A DNA stretch of 64,000 bases from Methylobacterium sp. J-076 (GTDB taxonomy: Bacteria; Pseudomonadota; Alphaproteobacteria; Rhizobiales; Beijerinckiaceae), in contig NZ_JAKSXW010000133.1 of NCBI RefSeq assembly GCF_022829405.1, positions 62,001 to 126,000 on the forward strand, in the 5' to 3' direction. Below the pieces are notes generated by a model. That model saw only the letters and a program-made list of their open reading frames with translations. It ran no database searches and was not told where the DNA came from. The translations under genes and the position numbers were made by a program. Every line of letters begins with the position of its first letter. The first letter of the stretch is position 1. Below are positions 49,661 to 58,771 of this stretch, one piece after another.

Positions 49661-52531
49661 TCACCCGAACGCGCCCACCTCGTGCTGGATCATCCCCGAA
49701 ATTTCCCGCACCTGCGCAAACATTTGGCGGATCGGCTGAAACAAGGTGGCGTGCTCGGCCTCGTAGGTCCCGGTGTCGCGCGGGCCCGCCGGCTCGCCGA
49801 AGTTGAGGCCGAGGGTCGGGTCGGGCTGGTTGGGGAAGATCTCGTCCAGGATCGTCAGGCAGCCGTCGATGTCGAGGCGCAGGAACCGTTCGAGCATCTG
49901 CTCCCGGGTGATCCCCGCCTGGGGCCGGAAGCCGGGGATGTGCACCGCCAGGAACCAGATCCGGTGGATCAGGGCGAGGCGCAGGGCGTGGAGCAGGGTG
50001 AGCCGCGCGGACATACCGGTGAGGTCCGGGGCGGCGGCGCGCAGGGCCAGCCAGTCGCGGGTGAGCCGGCCGAACAGGCGCCGCAGGTCGGAGGCGAGGT
50101 CGAGCCGCTCCAGCGCCCCGGCGATCACCACCAGCTCGTCGCGGCGGAAATCCTTCTGCGTCCGCCGGGCCCGTTCCAGCCAGACCGCCGGGTCGAGGGT
50201 GTCGATGTAGGCGCGCAGCACGTCGAGGTCGCCCACCGAGGCGGCGTGCTGGACGAGGCGGAAGGCGCGGGAGAAGCGCAGCGAATCGCGCCGCATCTCC
50301 CGGAACAGGTCCGGCCCCCGCCCCGCCGCCCGGCCGAGGCCGTGGAGGGAGTTCGCCAGGAAGCCGAGCTGGTGCAGGATCGCGTTGTTGGGGATCGCCC
50401 GCATCTGGCGCGGATGGGTGATCCGCGCCGGGCCGCCGGCATCGGTCTGCCGGGCGACGGGCCGCGAGCCCGTCCGGTCGAGGAGGCTTGGGCCGAAGGT
50501 GCCGAGCAGCGCCGCGTAGCCGGCCTCGCCGACCAGCGCCTCCATGTCCTGCCGGACCACGGTGAAGAATTCGAGGGCGAAGTCCGGCTCGGAATAGATC
50601 GGGTCCTCGGGCGCGGCGGCCCCCTTGCCCGGCTCGTCGAGGCTGTAGCCCGCGAAGGCGTCCTCCTCCGCCACGTCGAGGGCGTAGACGTGCTCGGCGA
50701 TCCGCGCGAGGCTCGCCTGCGCCAGCGCCCGGGTGCCGAACAGCAGGTAGCCGTCCGTGCCCTGGAAGCTCGATTCCAGGCGCACCTTCAGTCCCGCCTT
50801 GCGGGCGCGGTCGCGGGCATCCTCCGGGGCGAGGTAGGCGAGGCGATCCCGCAGGGAGGTCGGGTGCGCGCCCCGGCCGATCGACTCGCCGTGCGTGTCG
50901 AAGATGGCGAGCTCCACGTCGGACAGGCCGTTCTGCACCAGCATCTCGGTGATGCGCAGGCGCAGGCGCTCGATCCAGAAGGTGGCGGCCAGCTGGCCGA
51001 CGTAGCGGCCCGAATCCGAGTAGCCGAACTGCACCGTGAGCCGGCCGATGCGCTTCACATACGCCCGCCAGTGCGGGTTGCGCAGGGCGTCGTCGAGCAC
51101 CTTGATGCCCTGTTCGAGGGCGCTCGCCGTCTCGAACAGCGGCGTGATCTCGAGCTTGTCGGCGATGCCGTAGTGCCGGGCGAGCCAGAGGGCGGCGAGC
51201 AGGGTGTAGCCGGTCTCGGTCTCGGCGATGAGGAAGCGCACCGGGTGCGTACCGTCCACGTGCTTGAGGATCTGCGCGATCGTCATCATCAGCCGGGCGG
51301 CCGAGGCGCGCTCGGCGGCGAGCGCGCCGAAATCCACCGCCACCGGGGTCACGTCGTTCAACAGGGTGTGGATCGTGGCGAGGTGCGAGCGGCGCTGGGC
51401 CGCGTCGGTGGGCTCGCCCTCCAGCTCGATCACCCGGCGGACGGCGTTGTGGATCTGCGAGGCGTTGAGCCGGAAATGCGGCAGGGCGTTCGACAGGCCG
51501 TGGGTCTCGACCCCCGCCCGCAGGACCGCGATGGCCCGCCGGTCATCCTCCCCGCCCGCCCCGTCCAGCGCCGCCGTGAGGGCCGTCACCAGGGGCGCCG
51601 CGTCGGTCTGCGCCCGCTCGCGCTCGATGATCAGGGCCAGGGCGAAGCGGTGGACCGCCTCCAGGGAGGGCTTGTCGCCCAGGCGGGGGGCGACGGCGAG
51701 CTGCCGGTTGACCGCGCTGAGCGCCTCCTGCGCGAGGGCCCGGGCGGCGCGGGCGGCCGGGATGTCCGGCAGGTCGCGCATCACCCGGTCGAACTGCATG
51801 CGCTTGGAGATCAGCCGGTAGCGCACCGTGTCCCACCAGCCGATATCGGTGCGGCCGTCCGTGTCGCAGCCGACCCAGCTCGCCACCGCGAAGGGGCGGG
51901 GCCGCAGCTCCGTCCACCTGTCCGGCCAGCGCCCGCGGGCGGCGTCGAGGAGGGTGCCGTTGAAGGCGTCGAGGGCGAGCCGCGCATTGTTGGCGGCGGC
52001 GCAGGCCTGCTCGAATTCGAGGTCGAGGGTGACGGGGGAATCGGGCCGGGTGGAGTGGGCGGCGGCCTCGCCGATGGGGCCGGCGCGCTCCGCCGGCCCG
52101 GGGAGGCAGGCGGCCTGCGCCAGCAGGTCGGCCACGGCGCGGGGCATGCCGAAGGTCGGGTGGGCGGTGAACACCACCGCGAAGGCGGTGCGGTGGACGA
52201 AGGTGGCGAAGTCCTCGAAGGCGCCGGTCCTGTCCGGCACGGCCGCCACCAGGGCCGCGGCGACCGAGGTGTCGGCGTGGCCGGTCAGCCCGACATAGTC
52301 CCGGAGCCGCTGCGCCCGGGCCTCCAGGGCCTCGGCGCGCAGCCGGGCGAACAGGCCGTCGAGGTCGCCCTCGGCGATCTCGTCCCGGTCGAAGGCGCGG
52401 GTGATGGCGAGCGTCACCGCGAGGACGGGGTTGCGGAACGGATCCTCGCTCGCCTGCTCCCGCGCCGAGTCGATGAGGCCGAGGAGATACGCCTCAAGCT
52501 CCTCGGGGCCGCGGCCGACCTGCTGTTGCAT
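49661..52531 (-). CDS. Phosphoenolpyruvate carboxylase homologue with altered active-site loop
   Basis: 956 residues, full PEPC length, alignable with E. coli Ppc: FTAHPTFG keeps the catalytic His (H124), PLFET keeps the metal Glu (E467), GYSDSGR keeps the metal Asp (D506), and SIGRG keeps one essential Arg (R553). However YSDSAK is YSDSGR (Lys to Arg509) and the loop FHGRGGSIGRGG reads FDTHGESIGRGA, so the His and first Arg of E. coli HGRGG are lost, and the usual C-terminal NTG is EVGAFG. It may be a divergent serine-cycle enzyme or a non-canonical paralogue. No mtkAB, mcl or other serine-cycle gene adjoins. Confidence 0.78.
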   Translation of the reverse strand: MQQQVGRGPEELEAYLLGLIDSAREQASEDPFRNPVLAVTLAITRAFDRDEIAEGDLDGLFARLRAEALEARAQRLRDYVGLTGHADTSVAAALVAAVPDRTGAFEDFATFVHRTAFAVVFTAHPTFGMPRAVADLLAQAACLPGPAERAGPIGEAAAHSTRPDSPVTLDLEFEQACAAANNARLALDAFNGTLLDAARGRWPDRWTELRPRPFAVASWVGCDTDGRTDIGWWDTVRYRLISKRMQFDRVMRDLPDIPAARAARALAQEALSAVNRQLAVAPRLGDKPSLEAVHRFALALIIERERAQTDAAPLVTALTAALDGAGGEDDRRAIAVLRAGVETHGLSNALPHFRLNASQIHNAVRRVIELEGEPTDAAQRRSHLATIHTLLNDVTPVAVDFGALAAERASAARLMMTIAQILKHVDGTHPVRFLIAETETGYTLLAALWLARHYGIADKLEITPLFETASALEQGIKVLDDALRNPHWRAYVKRIGRLTVQFGYSDSGRYVGQLAATFWIERLRLRITEMLVQNGLSDVELAIFDTHGESIGRGAHPTSLRDRLAYLAPEDARDRARKAGLKVRLESSFQGTDGYLLFGTRALAQASLARIAEHVYALDVAEEDAFAGYSLDEPGKGAAAPEDPIYSEPDFALEFFTVVRQDMEALVGEAGYAALLGTFGPSLLDRTGSRPVARQTDAGGPARITHPRQMRAIPNNAILHQLGFLANSLHGLGRAAGRGPDLFREMRRDSLRFSRAFRLVQHAASVGDLDVLRAYIDTLDPAVWLERARRTQKDFRRDELVVIAGALERLDLASDLRRLFGRLTRDWLALRAAAPDLTGMSARLTLLHALRLALIHRIWFLAVHIPGFRPQAGITREQMLERFLRLDIDGCLTILDEIFPNQPDPTLGLNFGEPAGPRDTGTYEAEHATLFQPIRQMFAQVREISGMIQHEVGAFG

Positions 52532-52641
52532 GATGTGTCCTCGCCGAGCGCCCGTTTGCGTGCGCCGGGGGGACGCAAGGAGCGTTCCGGCGCCGGGCTC
52601 GGGTGACGGGCAGCGCACATCGCGTTATCACTGCGCCCCTG

Positions 52642-52911
52642 ATGGAGCGACTGTTGATCTTCCTTGCCGTCCTTGTGCTCATCGCGGCCGGGACGATGGT
52701 CGTCGCGATGGCCTCGCGCGGGCGACGCCCTCCCCTGCACATGGACAGCGAATTCCATGCTGACGACACCGACCTGCTGATCGGCCCGGTCGGCCGCGGG
52801 CGGGTCAGCCCCATCGACCGCACGGCCGAGGTGATCGACATCGCCCCGTCCGGCGAACCGGGGGAGAAGCCCCCTTCCCCTGCCCCCGCCCCCCGGGAGG
52901 GTGGGCGATGA
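52642..52911 (+). CDS. Small single-helix membrane protein
   Basis: 89 residues. Residues 4-23 (LLIFLAVLVLIAAGTMVVAM) form one transmembrane helix, followed by a basic stop-transfer RGRR and a disordered Pro/Glu-rich tail. It overlaps the next gene by ATGA (52908-52911), so the pair is coupled. No Shine-Dalgarno; the start might be slightly different. No family recognised. Confidence 0.65.
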   Translation: MERLLIFLAVLVLIAAGTMVVAMASRGRRPPLHMDSEFHADDTDLLIGPVGRGRVSPIDRTAEVIDIAPSGEPGEKPPSPAPAPREGGR

Positions 52912-53492
52912 GGACCCTCGTGACCGCGGCCTGCCTCGTCCTCGTGGCGGGGGCGGCGGGGGCGCAGCAGCCGGCCGGCACCGCCGGGGCCTGCGGCGCC
53001 CTGGCCGCCCGCTACGAGAACGGCAAGGGCTTCACCCTGTCGGTGATCCGGGCGGGCGAGGTGCGGATCGTCAACCCCCTGCGCCCGCTGACCCCCGAGG
53101 TCACTCAGGTGCTGGAGGTGGTGATCGGCGACAAGCGCGCCACCGCCTACGGGCCGGACTTCACCAGCCTGCGCCGGGGCGGCCCGCCGGGGGCGATCCA
53201 GGCTTCCCTCGGGGCGCCGATCACCTGGGAAGCGGCATTGCCGCCCCTCCCGGACTCCCTCGGCATCGTCGCCGACGACGGCGCGCCCCTGGCCGAGCTG
53301 ACTTTCCGCACCTGCGAGACCCGGCCGGCGGTCGCGCCGGAGCCGGTGCCGCAGGCCGCCCGCAAGGGGGGCAAGGCGCGGGGCGCGGCCGCCACGGGGG
53401 ACGGGACGGCTCCGGCAGCCAAGGCACGGCCGAAGCCTGCGGCAAAGACGCCCGGCGGCTTCAGCATGCCCCAGGGCGCCATCGGCGAGTAG
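52908..53492 (+). CDS. Secreted hypothetical protein coupled to the 52642 gene
   Basis: 194 residues. Signal peptide MRTLVTAACLVLVAGAAGAQ; the mature core (about 25-130) has two cysteines (GACGALA, RTCETR) and beta-strand character, and the tail from 135 is Lys/Ala/Pro-rich and probably disordered. GGGAGGGTGGGCG precedes the ATG. Function unknown; working with the membrane protein encoded just upstream is inferred from coupling. Confidence 0.7.
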   Translation: MRTLVTAACLVLVAGAAGAQQPAGTAGACGALAARYENGKGFTLSVIRAGEVRIVNPLRPLTPEVTQVLEVVIGDKRATAYGPDFTSLRRGGPPGAIQASLGAPITWEAALPPLPDSLGIVADDGAPLAELTFRTCETRPAVAPEPVPQAARKGGKARGAAATGDGTAPAAKARPKPAAKTPGGFSMPQGAIGE

Positions 53493-53519
53493 GCACCCCG
53501 GCGCCGGGGTGCCTGCCGG

Positions 53520-53876
53520 CTACTTCTGCCGGGCGATGACCTTGTCCTTGATCCCGTCATAGACGTTCTGCGGGATGATCTTCTTCTGCACGAGGTCGTC
53601 CTTGCCCTTGTAGGGCCGCCCCTTGATGATCGCCGCCGACCGGGCCGTGCCGATGCCCGGCAGCTTGTCGAGCTCCTCGGCGCTGGCGCTGTTCAGGTCG
53701 AGGAGCGGCGACTTGGCGGCATTGGGCGCGCCGGCCACGGGGGCGCTCGGCGCCATCGGCTTGACCGGGGCCGTCGGCGCGGCGGGCGCAGGGGCCTGGG
53801 CCAGGGCCGGGGCAGCGGCGAGGGCCGAAAGGATGGCGAGGGCACGCAGCGCCGACAACGTCTTGGAGGAAGCCAT
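53520..53876 (-). CDS. Secreted helix-hairpin-helix protein (ComEA-like)
   Basis: 118 residues: signal peptide to ALA-QA, Pro/Ala linker (about 28-58), then a helix-hairpin-helix DNA-binding module LLDLNSASAEELDKLPGIG...AAIIKGRPY...LVQKKIIPQ typical of ComEA and its relatives, where LNSASAxEL and LPGIG are the hallmark. It would bind DNA in the periplasm. AAGGAG precedes the ATG at 53876. No competence genes adjoin, so a role in uptake is not shown. Confidence 0.88.
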   Translation of the reverse strand: MASSKTLSALRALAILSALAAAPALAQAPAPAAPTAPVKPMAPSAPVAGAPNAAKSPLLDLNSASAEELDKLPGIGTARSAAIIKGRPYKGKDDLVQKKIIPQNVYDGIKDKVIARQK

Positions 53877-54106
53877 GGGGTTCTCCTTCAGGTCCGGCCC
53901 GCGTCGCGGCACCGTCGATTCCCCGTTTGCGCCTTCTGATTTGAACCCGTGCTTAACGGAAAAGCCTGTTTCCAGCGCATGGATTAGCGCCCGCGCATCA
54001 ACTAATGACTCTAGCTGATACTTTCTTCGCCTAAACACCCGGTCGTATTGTCTGATAAGCTCCCTGGATCGGGCCGAACCCTTTTTCGATACGGAAAGCC
54101 GAGTGG

Positions 54107-54649
54107 ATGGTGTTCGTCACCGATGCAGAGGGGCTCGTCACGCATCTCGGCCGGCAATGGACGAGGTTGACCGGGCAAACCCTCGCCGAGGCGCGCAACT
54201 TCGGCTGGATCCGCGTGCTCCATCCCGAGGACCGCGACACGGTGCGCGGCCTCGTGCGCGAGGCGATCGAGACCCGCAGCAGCTTCGCCGTCCGCTTCCG
54301 CCTGCGCTCGGCGGAGGACGACTACCTGTGGGTCATGTCCGGCGCGGTCCCGTCCTTCGGGCCGCCGGGGCGGACCTTCCTCGGCTTCCTCGGTTCGCTG
54401 AGCCCGCTCGACACCCCGCCGGAGGATGTCGCCCGGGCGAGCGGCAGCCTCCGGCCGCCCGAACCTCCCTGGAACCAGGGCTCCACCCTGGAGCGCGCCG
54501 CCGACTATCTCCTGGCCGCCCACAGCCTGATCGCCCGGTCCGGGCGCAGCGAGACCCTCGATGCCGTCGAGGGGGCGCTGCGCCGGCTCGGCGAAGATCT
54601 GGCCGAGGAAACCATGAACGAGGCCGCGGCCCAGGAAAGACGGCATTGA
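54107..54649 (+). CDS. PAS-domain protein
   Basis: 180 residues with a PAS fold (about 1-110): VFVTDAEGLVTHLGRQWTRLTG, WIRVLHPEDRDTVRGLVREAIE and FRLRSAEDDYLWVMSGAVP. No kinase, GGDEF or output domain follows; the C-terminal 60 residues are helical. It is probably a sensory or adaptor subunit. The PAS N-cap is short, so the start could lie further upstream if a non-ATG codon is used. Confidence 0.83.
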   Translation: MVFVTDAEGLVTHLGRQWTRLTGQTLAEARNFGWIRVLHPEDRDTVRGLVREAIETRSSFAVRFRLRSAEDDYLWVMSGAVPSFGPPGRTFLGFLGSLSPLDTPPEDVARASGSLRPPEPPWNQGSTLERAADYLLAAHSLIARSGRSETLDAVEGALRRLGEDLAEETMNEAAAQERRH

Positions 54650-54834
54650 GCCCCCGTCCTTCGTGTCCGTAATGGGCCGCCCCCGGCCGGGGGTCTTCGC
54701 CACCGGGCGCCCCCTCCCCGCCCGACACGTCGCGCGCGAGGGGGCGAGGTTCGAGAAAAAGATCGCTGCCGGGCCACGGCCGCCCCATCTCGACACGGGC
54801 GGGAACGGCTCTAGCCAGGACGGGGCGGCGTCGC

Positions 54835-54840
54835 TATAAG
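54835..54840 (+). promoter_or_regulatory. Candidate -10 box of rpmF
   Basis: TATAAG lies 101 bases before the rpmF ATG; the -35 position (54812-54817, tagcca) is poor. It is the only TATAAT-like box in the gap from 54650. Confidence 0.3.
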
Positions 54841-54941
54841 CCCACCCTCATCCGTATCCTGCGGTGTGCGCGGCGGCGGCCCATGACTGGGAACTGCCCG
54901 CGCATCGCGTTGTCCGCCGGCAGACCTGAAGGACCCCCGCC

Positions 54942-55130
54942 ATGGCCGTTCCGAAGCGAAAGACTTCCCCCTCCCGCCGCGGCATGCGCCGCTCGGCCGA
55001 TGCCCTCAAGGCGCCGACCTACGTCGAGGACAAGGATTCGGGCGAGCTGCGCCGTCCGCACCACATCGACCTGAAGACCGGCATGTACCGTGGCCGTCAG
55101 GTCCTGAAGGTGAAGTCGGCCGAGGCGTAA
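54942..55130 (+). CDS. rpmF: 50S ribosomal protein L32
   Basis: 62 residues, [20 protein letters not shown], the invariant L32 N-terminus, then [16 protein letters not shown]. No cysteine pairs, so this is the zinc-free type usual in alphaproteobacteria. AAGGAC precedes the ATG, and a textbook Rho-independent terminator follows at 55169-55199. Structural protein of the large subunit near the peptidyl-transferase exit. Confidence 0.97.
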
Positions 55131-55168
55131 GCCTCCCGCACGGACATCTGAGACACCGGCGAGACGAC

Positions 55169-55199
55169 GGGCGCGGCCTTCCAAGGCTCGCGCCCTTTT
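55169..55199 (+). terminator. Rho-independent terminator of rpmF
   Basis: gggcgcg + gcctt, two-base loop, aaggc + t + cgcgccc, then TTTT (55196-55199). The 12-pair stem and T-run make this the clearest terminator in the window. Confidence 0.85.
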
Positions 55200-55375
55200 C
55201 GCGTTCCCGCGCGCCGGGACGGCGGTGGTGCGGGTGCCCCACGCCGGTGTCGCGCGCCGGGCGCCGCGCCCCAGGGCAGCGGGACCTCGCCGGACGGGAT
55301 GAAGTCTCGGATCGCGTCACTGCGCGCGATGGCGGGGGTGATTCTCAAGGCCCCGCACGAGGGGCCGGGGCCGGC

Positions 55376-55666
55376 TCAGCCGAACAGCCGCGCCGTCGCC
55401 GCGTAGCGCTCCGCCGCCTGCATGGCGCGGGCGGGCCGGGATGTCCGAAGGGTCGGGTCCGCCCCGACGAGCAACTGGGTGACGAAGCCCGCCTCCGGGC
55501 GGCCGTCCCTCAGGATCGCGGTGGGGCGCGGCTCCTCCCCCCGGCCGCCCTCCACCACGACGAGGGCGCGCGAGAGCTGCGCCTGCGCCGCCTCACCGGA
55601 GGCCAACGGACGGATCGCCTCGACCCGTCCCGTTCTGACACTCCCGACCGGCCCGATCCGTTCCAT
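55376..55666 (-). CDS. Small conserved Hyphomicrobiales protein
   Basis: 96 residues. AGFVTQLLVGADPTLRTSRPA and the following AERYAATARLF resemble a family of short Rhizobiales proteins that end in an Ala/Tyr helix. AGGGG precedes the ATG at 55666. Same strand as phaR, 92 bases beyond the phaR stop. Function unknown. Confidence 0.62.
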   Translation of the reverse strand: MERIGPVGSVRTGRVEAIRPLASGEAAQAQLSRALVVVEGGRGEEPRPTAILRDGRPEAGFVTQLLVGADPTLRTSRPARAMQAAERYAATARLFG

Positions 55667-55757
55667 CGCAGCACCCCTGTCCGCCCCGATGGCTACAGGT
55701 GCAAACGTGGGGCCGCCGCTAACGTTTCGTCAACCTTTCGCGGTTAACGGCCGCCGG

Positions 55758-56345
55758 CTACTTCCGGGCGAGCTGTTCCAGCCGCGCCTGCATCTCCAGC
55801 ATCTGCTTCTTCAGGTCGTCCAGCTCGGTGCCGGGGACGGCGACGGGGGCGCTGACCGGCGGAGCCATGGCCGAGCCCGGGGCGCCGAAACCCGTGAACA
55901 TTTTCATGGCGTCGCCGAAGAAGCCCATATTCGTGCGCACCTGCTGCTCGATGGCGTGCTGGAACGCCGAAGGGCCGAAGCTGTGCGCGAACTTCTCCCG
56001 CAGCCCGTCCTGATCCCGGGCGAAGTTCGCCATCGAGAATTCGAGGAAGCTCGGCACCATGGAGCGCATGCTGTCGCCATAGAAGCGGATGAGCTGGCGC
56101 AGGAAGGCCACCGGCAGCAGGTTCTCGGCGCCCGCCTTGTTCTCCTGCTCGAAGATGATCTGCGTCAGCACGGAACGGGTGATGTCGTCCCCGGTGCGCG
56201 CATCGTACACGACGAAATCCTCGCCGTTCTGGACCATCGTCGCGAGGTCCTCCAGCGTGACGTAGGTCGATGTGCCGGTATGATAGAGACGCCGGTTCGC
56301 ATATTTCTTGATGACGGTCTGAGGCGTCTTGACGGTATCCGCCAT
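55758..56345 (-). CDS. phaR: Polyhydroxyalkanoate synthesis repressor PhaR
   Basis: 195 residues. The N-terminal DNA-binding domain IKKYANRRLYHTGTSTYVTLEDLA and the PHB-accumulation-regulatory region (DITRSVLTQIIFEQE, FLRQLIRFYG) are intact; the C-terminus is a short coiled coil (LDDLKKQMLEMQARLEQLA). PhaR binds both DNA and PHB and releases phasin genes when granules form. Divergent from phaA; TGC-rich sequence lies in the shared region at 56472-56515. The candidate phasin operator at 29054 is probably its target. Confidence 0.95.
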   Translation of the reverse strand: MADTVKTPQTVIKKYANRRLYHTGTSTYVTLEDLATMVQNGEDFVVYDARTGDDITRSVLTQIIFEQENKAGAENLLPVAFLRQLIRFYGDSMRSMVPSFLEFSMANFARDQDGLREKFAHSFGPSAFQHAIEQQVRTNMGFFGDAMKMFTGFGAPGSAMAPPVSAPVAVPGTELDDLKKQMLEMQARLEQLARK

Positions 56346-56724
56346 CGCAGAACGGCCTTTCTGAACTCGAACAACCTGGGCGACGCGGCTTGCGCCGCCG
56401 GTTCACATCGCAGTCGCGATCTCGCGCCCGCACACAAGCATAAGGCCTTCCACAACCGCAGAAAACAGCAAACTGCTTCCGTCCCGTGCAGAATATTGCA
56501 TTTGCGGTGCGCAGTGGCGGGCGGCGCCCCGACGGAACCCGGCCCCGGGGCGTCCGCGGCGGGGTCATCCGAGGGGGATTCAGGGCCGATGGGAGGGCAA
56601 GCTCACCCGCCTCCGCCCGATGGGCTGCTTGACTTCAATGGTTCCCCGCTCTTCATCCCTCGAACGGCTTCCGGAAGCGCGCCCGCCCCTTAATGCGACG
56701 CGCCGGCCGCGAGAGGAGAACGTC
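56346..56724. promoter_or_regulatory. Divergent phaR/phaA control region
   Basis: 379 bases. TGC/GCA half-sites cluster at 56472-56515 (actgc, gtgcag, attgca, tttgc, gcgcag), a suitable place for PhaR autoregulation. On the phaA side TTGACT (56629-56634), 17 bases, TTCATC (56652-56657) is a weak promoter candidate 68 bases before the ATG. Confidence 0.45.
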
Positions 56725-57909
56725 ATGGCAGGCAGCGAAGAGATCGTCATCGTCGGGGCTGCGCGCACCCCGGTCGGCTCGTTCGGCGGAGCATTCGGCG
56801 CGGTGCCGGCCCACGAGCTGGGCGCGACGGCGATCAAGGCCGCCCTCGAGCGGGCGAACGTCCCGGCCGACGACGTGGACGAGGTGATCTTCGGGCAGGT
56901 GCTCACGGCCGGTGCCGGCCAGAACCCGGCGCGTCAGGCGGCGATCAAGGCCGGCATCCCCGAGAAGGCGACCGCCTGGGGCCTCAACCAGGTCTGCGGC
57001 TCGGGCCTGCGCACCGTCGCGGTCGGCATGCAGCAGATCCAGAACGGCGACGCCAAGGTGATCGTGGCCGGTGGCCAGGAGAGCATGTCGCTCTCGCCCC
57101 ACTGCCAGTACCTGCGCGCTGGCCAGAAGATGGGCGACATCAAGCTCATCGACACGATGATCAAGGACGGCCTGTGGGACGCCTTCAACGGCTACCACAT
57201 GGGCACCACCGCCGAGAACGTCGCCCAGGCCTTCCAGCTCACCCGCGAGCAGCAGGACCAGTTCGCGACCCGCTCGCAGAACAAGGCCGAGGCCGCCCGC
57301 AAGGAGGGCCGGTTCCGCGAGGAGATCGTCCCCGTCACCGTGCCGGGCCGGAAGGGCGACACCATCGTGGACACGGACGAGTACATCCGTGACGGCGCCA
57401 CCATGGAGGCGATGGGCAAGCTGAAGCCGGCCTTCTCGAAGGACGGCACCGTCACCGCCGCCAACGCGTCGGGCCTCAACGACGGCGCCGCCGCCATCGT
57501 GCTGATGTCGGCCTCCGAGGCCGAGCGCCGGGGCCTCACCCCGCTCGCCAAGATCAAGTCCTGGGCCACCGCGGGCGTCGATCCCAAGATCATGGGCACC
57601 GGGCCGATCCCGGCCTCGCGCAAGGCCCTCGAGAAGGCCGGCTGGAAGCCCTCCGACCTCGACCTGATCGAGGCCAACGAGGCCTTCGCCGCCCAGGCGC
57701 TGGCCGTGAACAAGGACATGGGCTGGGACGACGAGAAGGTGAACGTCAACGGCGGCGCCATCGCCATCGGCCACCCGATCGGCGCCTCCGGCGCCCGCGT
57801 CCTCGTCACCCTGCTGCACGAGATGAAGCGCCGCGACGCCAAGAAGGGCCTCGCGACCCTGTGCATCGGCGGCGGCATGGGCGTGGCGATGTGCATCGAG
57901 CGTCCCTGA
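56725..57909 (+). CDS. phaA: Acetyl-CoA acetyltransferase (beta-ketothiolase)
   Basis: 394 residues. The catalytic Cys is in [14 protein letters not shown], the His in [11 protein letters not shown] and the second Cys in [20 protein letters not shown] is also intact. Condenses two acetyl-CoA into acetoacetyl-CoA for PHB synthesis and for the ethylmalonyl-CoA pathway. The ATG at 56725 has GAGAGGAGA before it; the in-frame ATG at 56620 is inside the promoter region and rejected. phaB follows after 133 bases and a strong hairpin. Confidence 0.97.
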   Translation: MAGSEEIVIVGAARTPVGSFGGAFGAVPAHELGATAIKAALERANVPADDVDEVIFGQVLTAGAGQNPARQAAIKAGIPEKATAWGLNQVCGSGLRTVAVGMQQIQNGDAKVIVAGGQESMSLSPHCQYLRAGQKMGDIKLIDTMIKDGLWDAFNGYHMGTTAENVAQAFQLTREQQDQFATRSQNKAEAARKEGRFREEIVPVTVPGRKGDTIVDTDEYIRDGATMEAMGKLKPAFSKDGTVTAANASGLNDGAAAIVLMSASEAERRGLTPLAKIKSWATAGVDPKIMGTGPIPASRKALEKAGWKPSDLDLIEANEAFAAQALAVNKDMGWDDEKVNVNGGAIAIGHPIGASGARVLVTLLHEMKRRDAKKGLATLCIGGGMGVAMCIERP

Positions 57910-57922
57910 CGCTTTTGTAACA

Positions 57923-57952
57923 AGGGCCCCTCGACACTGTTCGAGGGGCCCT
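57923..57952 (+). terminator. Strong hairpin between phaA and phaB
   Basis: agggcccctcga, loop cactgt, tcgaggggccct: 12 perfect pairs (57923-57934 / 57941-57952), 14 bases after the phaA stop. Plus-strand sequence after it is caaaagtc, without a T-run, so termination may be partial, setting a phaA:phaB ratio. Confidence 0.65.
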
Positions 57953-58042
57953 CAAAAGTCTTCTTGAAGAGCATCATCAAAAAAATGACGTGCGGACGTC
58001 ATCCGCACGCAGCATCACGTCGTGAAGACAGGAGGAAACATC

Positions 58043-58771
58043 ATGGCTCAAGGACGCGTCGCCCTCGTCACCGGCGGCACCCGCGGCATCGGCGCGGCGA
58101 TCTCGAAGCGGCTGAAGGACAAGGGCTACAAGGTCGCCGCCAACTACGGCGGCAATGACGAGGCCGCCCAGAAGTTCAAGGACGAGACCGGCATCCCGGT
58201 GTTCAAGTTCGACGTCGGCGACATGGCGAGCTGCGAAGCCGGCATCAAGGCGATCGAGGCCGAGGTCGGCCCGATCGACGTGCTGGTGAACAACGCCGGC
58301 ATCACCCGCGATGGCGCCTTCCACAAGATGACCTTCGAGAAGTGGCAGCAGGTCATCAGGACCAACCTCGACTCGATGTTCACCTGCACCCGTCCGCTCA
58401 TCGACGGCATGCGCACCCGCGGCTTCGGGCGCATCATCATCATCTCGTCGATCAACGGCCAGAAGGGCCAGGCCGGGCAGACCAACTATTCCGCCGCCAA
58501 GGCGGGCGTGGTCGGCTTCGCCAAGGCCCTGGCGCAGGAAAGCGCCTCCAAGGGCATCACCGTGAACGTGGTGGCGCCGGGCTACATCGCCACCGAGATG
58601 GTGATGGCGGTGCCGGAGGAGATCCGGAACAAGATCATCTCCACCATCCCCACCGGCCGCCTCGGCGAGGCCGACGAGATCGCCCACGCGGTCGAGTACC
58701 TCGCCAGCGACGAGGCGGGCTTCGTCACCGGCTCGACGCTCACCATCAACGGCGGCCAGCACTTCGTGTGA
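58043..58771 (+). CDS. phaB: Acetoacetyl-CoA reductase
   Basis: 242 residues, SDR fold: NADPH-binding TGGTRGIG, NNAGITRDG, catalytic Tyr-x3-Lys in NYSAAKAG, and C-terminal GSTLTINGGQHFV. Reduces acetoacetyl-CoA to (R)-3-hydroxybutyryl-CoA. AGGAGGAAACATC before the ATG is one of the strongest ribosome-binding sites here, which would favour high expression even if transcription is attenuated by the hairpin upstream. Confidence 0.97.
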   Translation: MAQGRVALVTGGTRGIGAAISKRLKDKGYKVAANYGGNDEAAQKFKDETGIPVFKFDVGDMASCEAGIKAIEAEVGPIDVLVNNAGITRDGAFHKMTFEKWQQVIRTNLDSMFTCTRPLIDGMRTRGFGRIIIISSINGQKGQAGQTNYSAAKAGVVGFAKALAQESASKGITVNVVAPGYIATEMVMAVPEEIRNKIISTIPTGRLGEADEIAHAVEYLASDEAGFVTGSTLTINGGQHFV

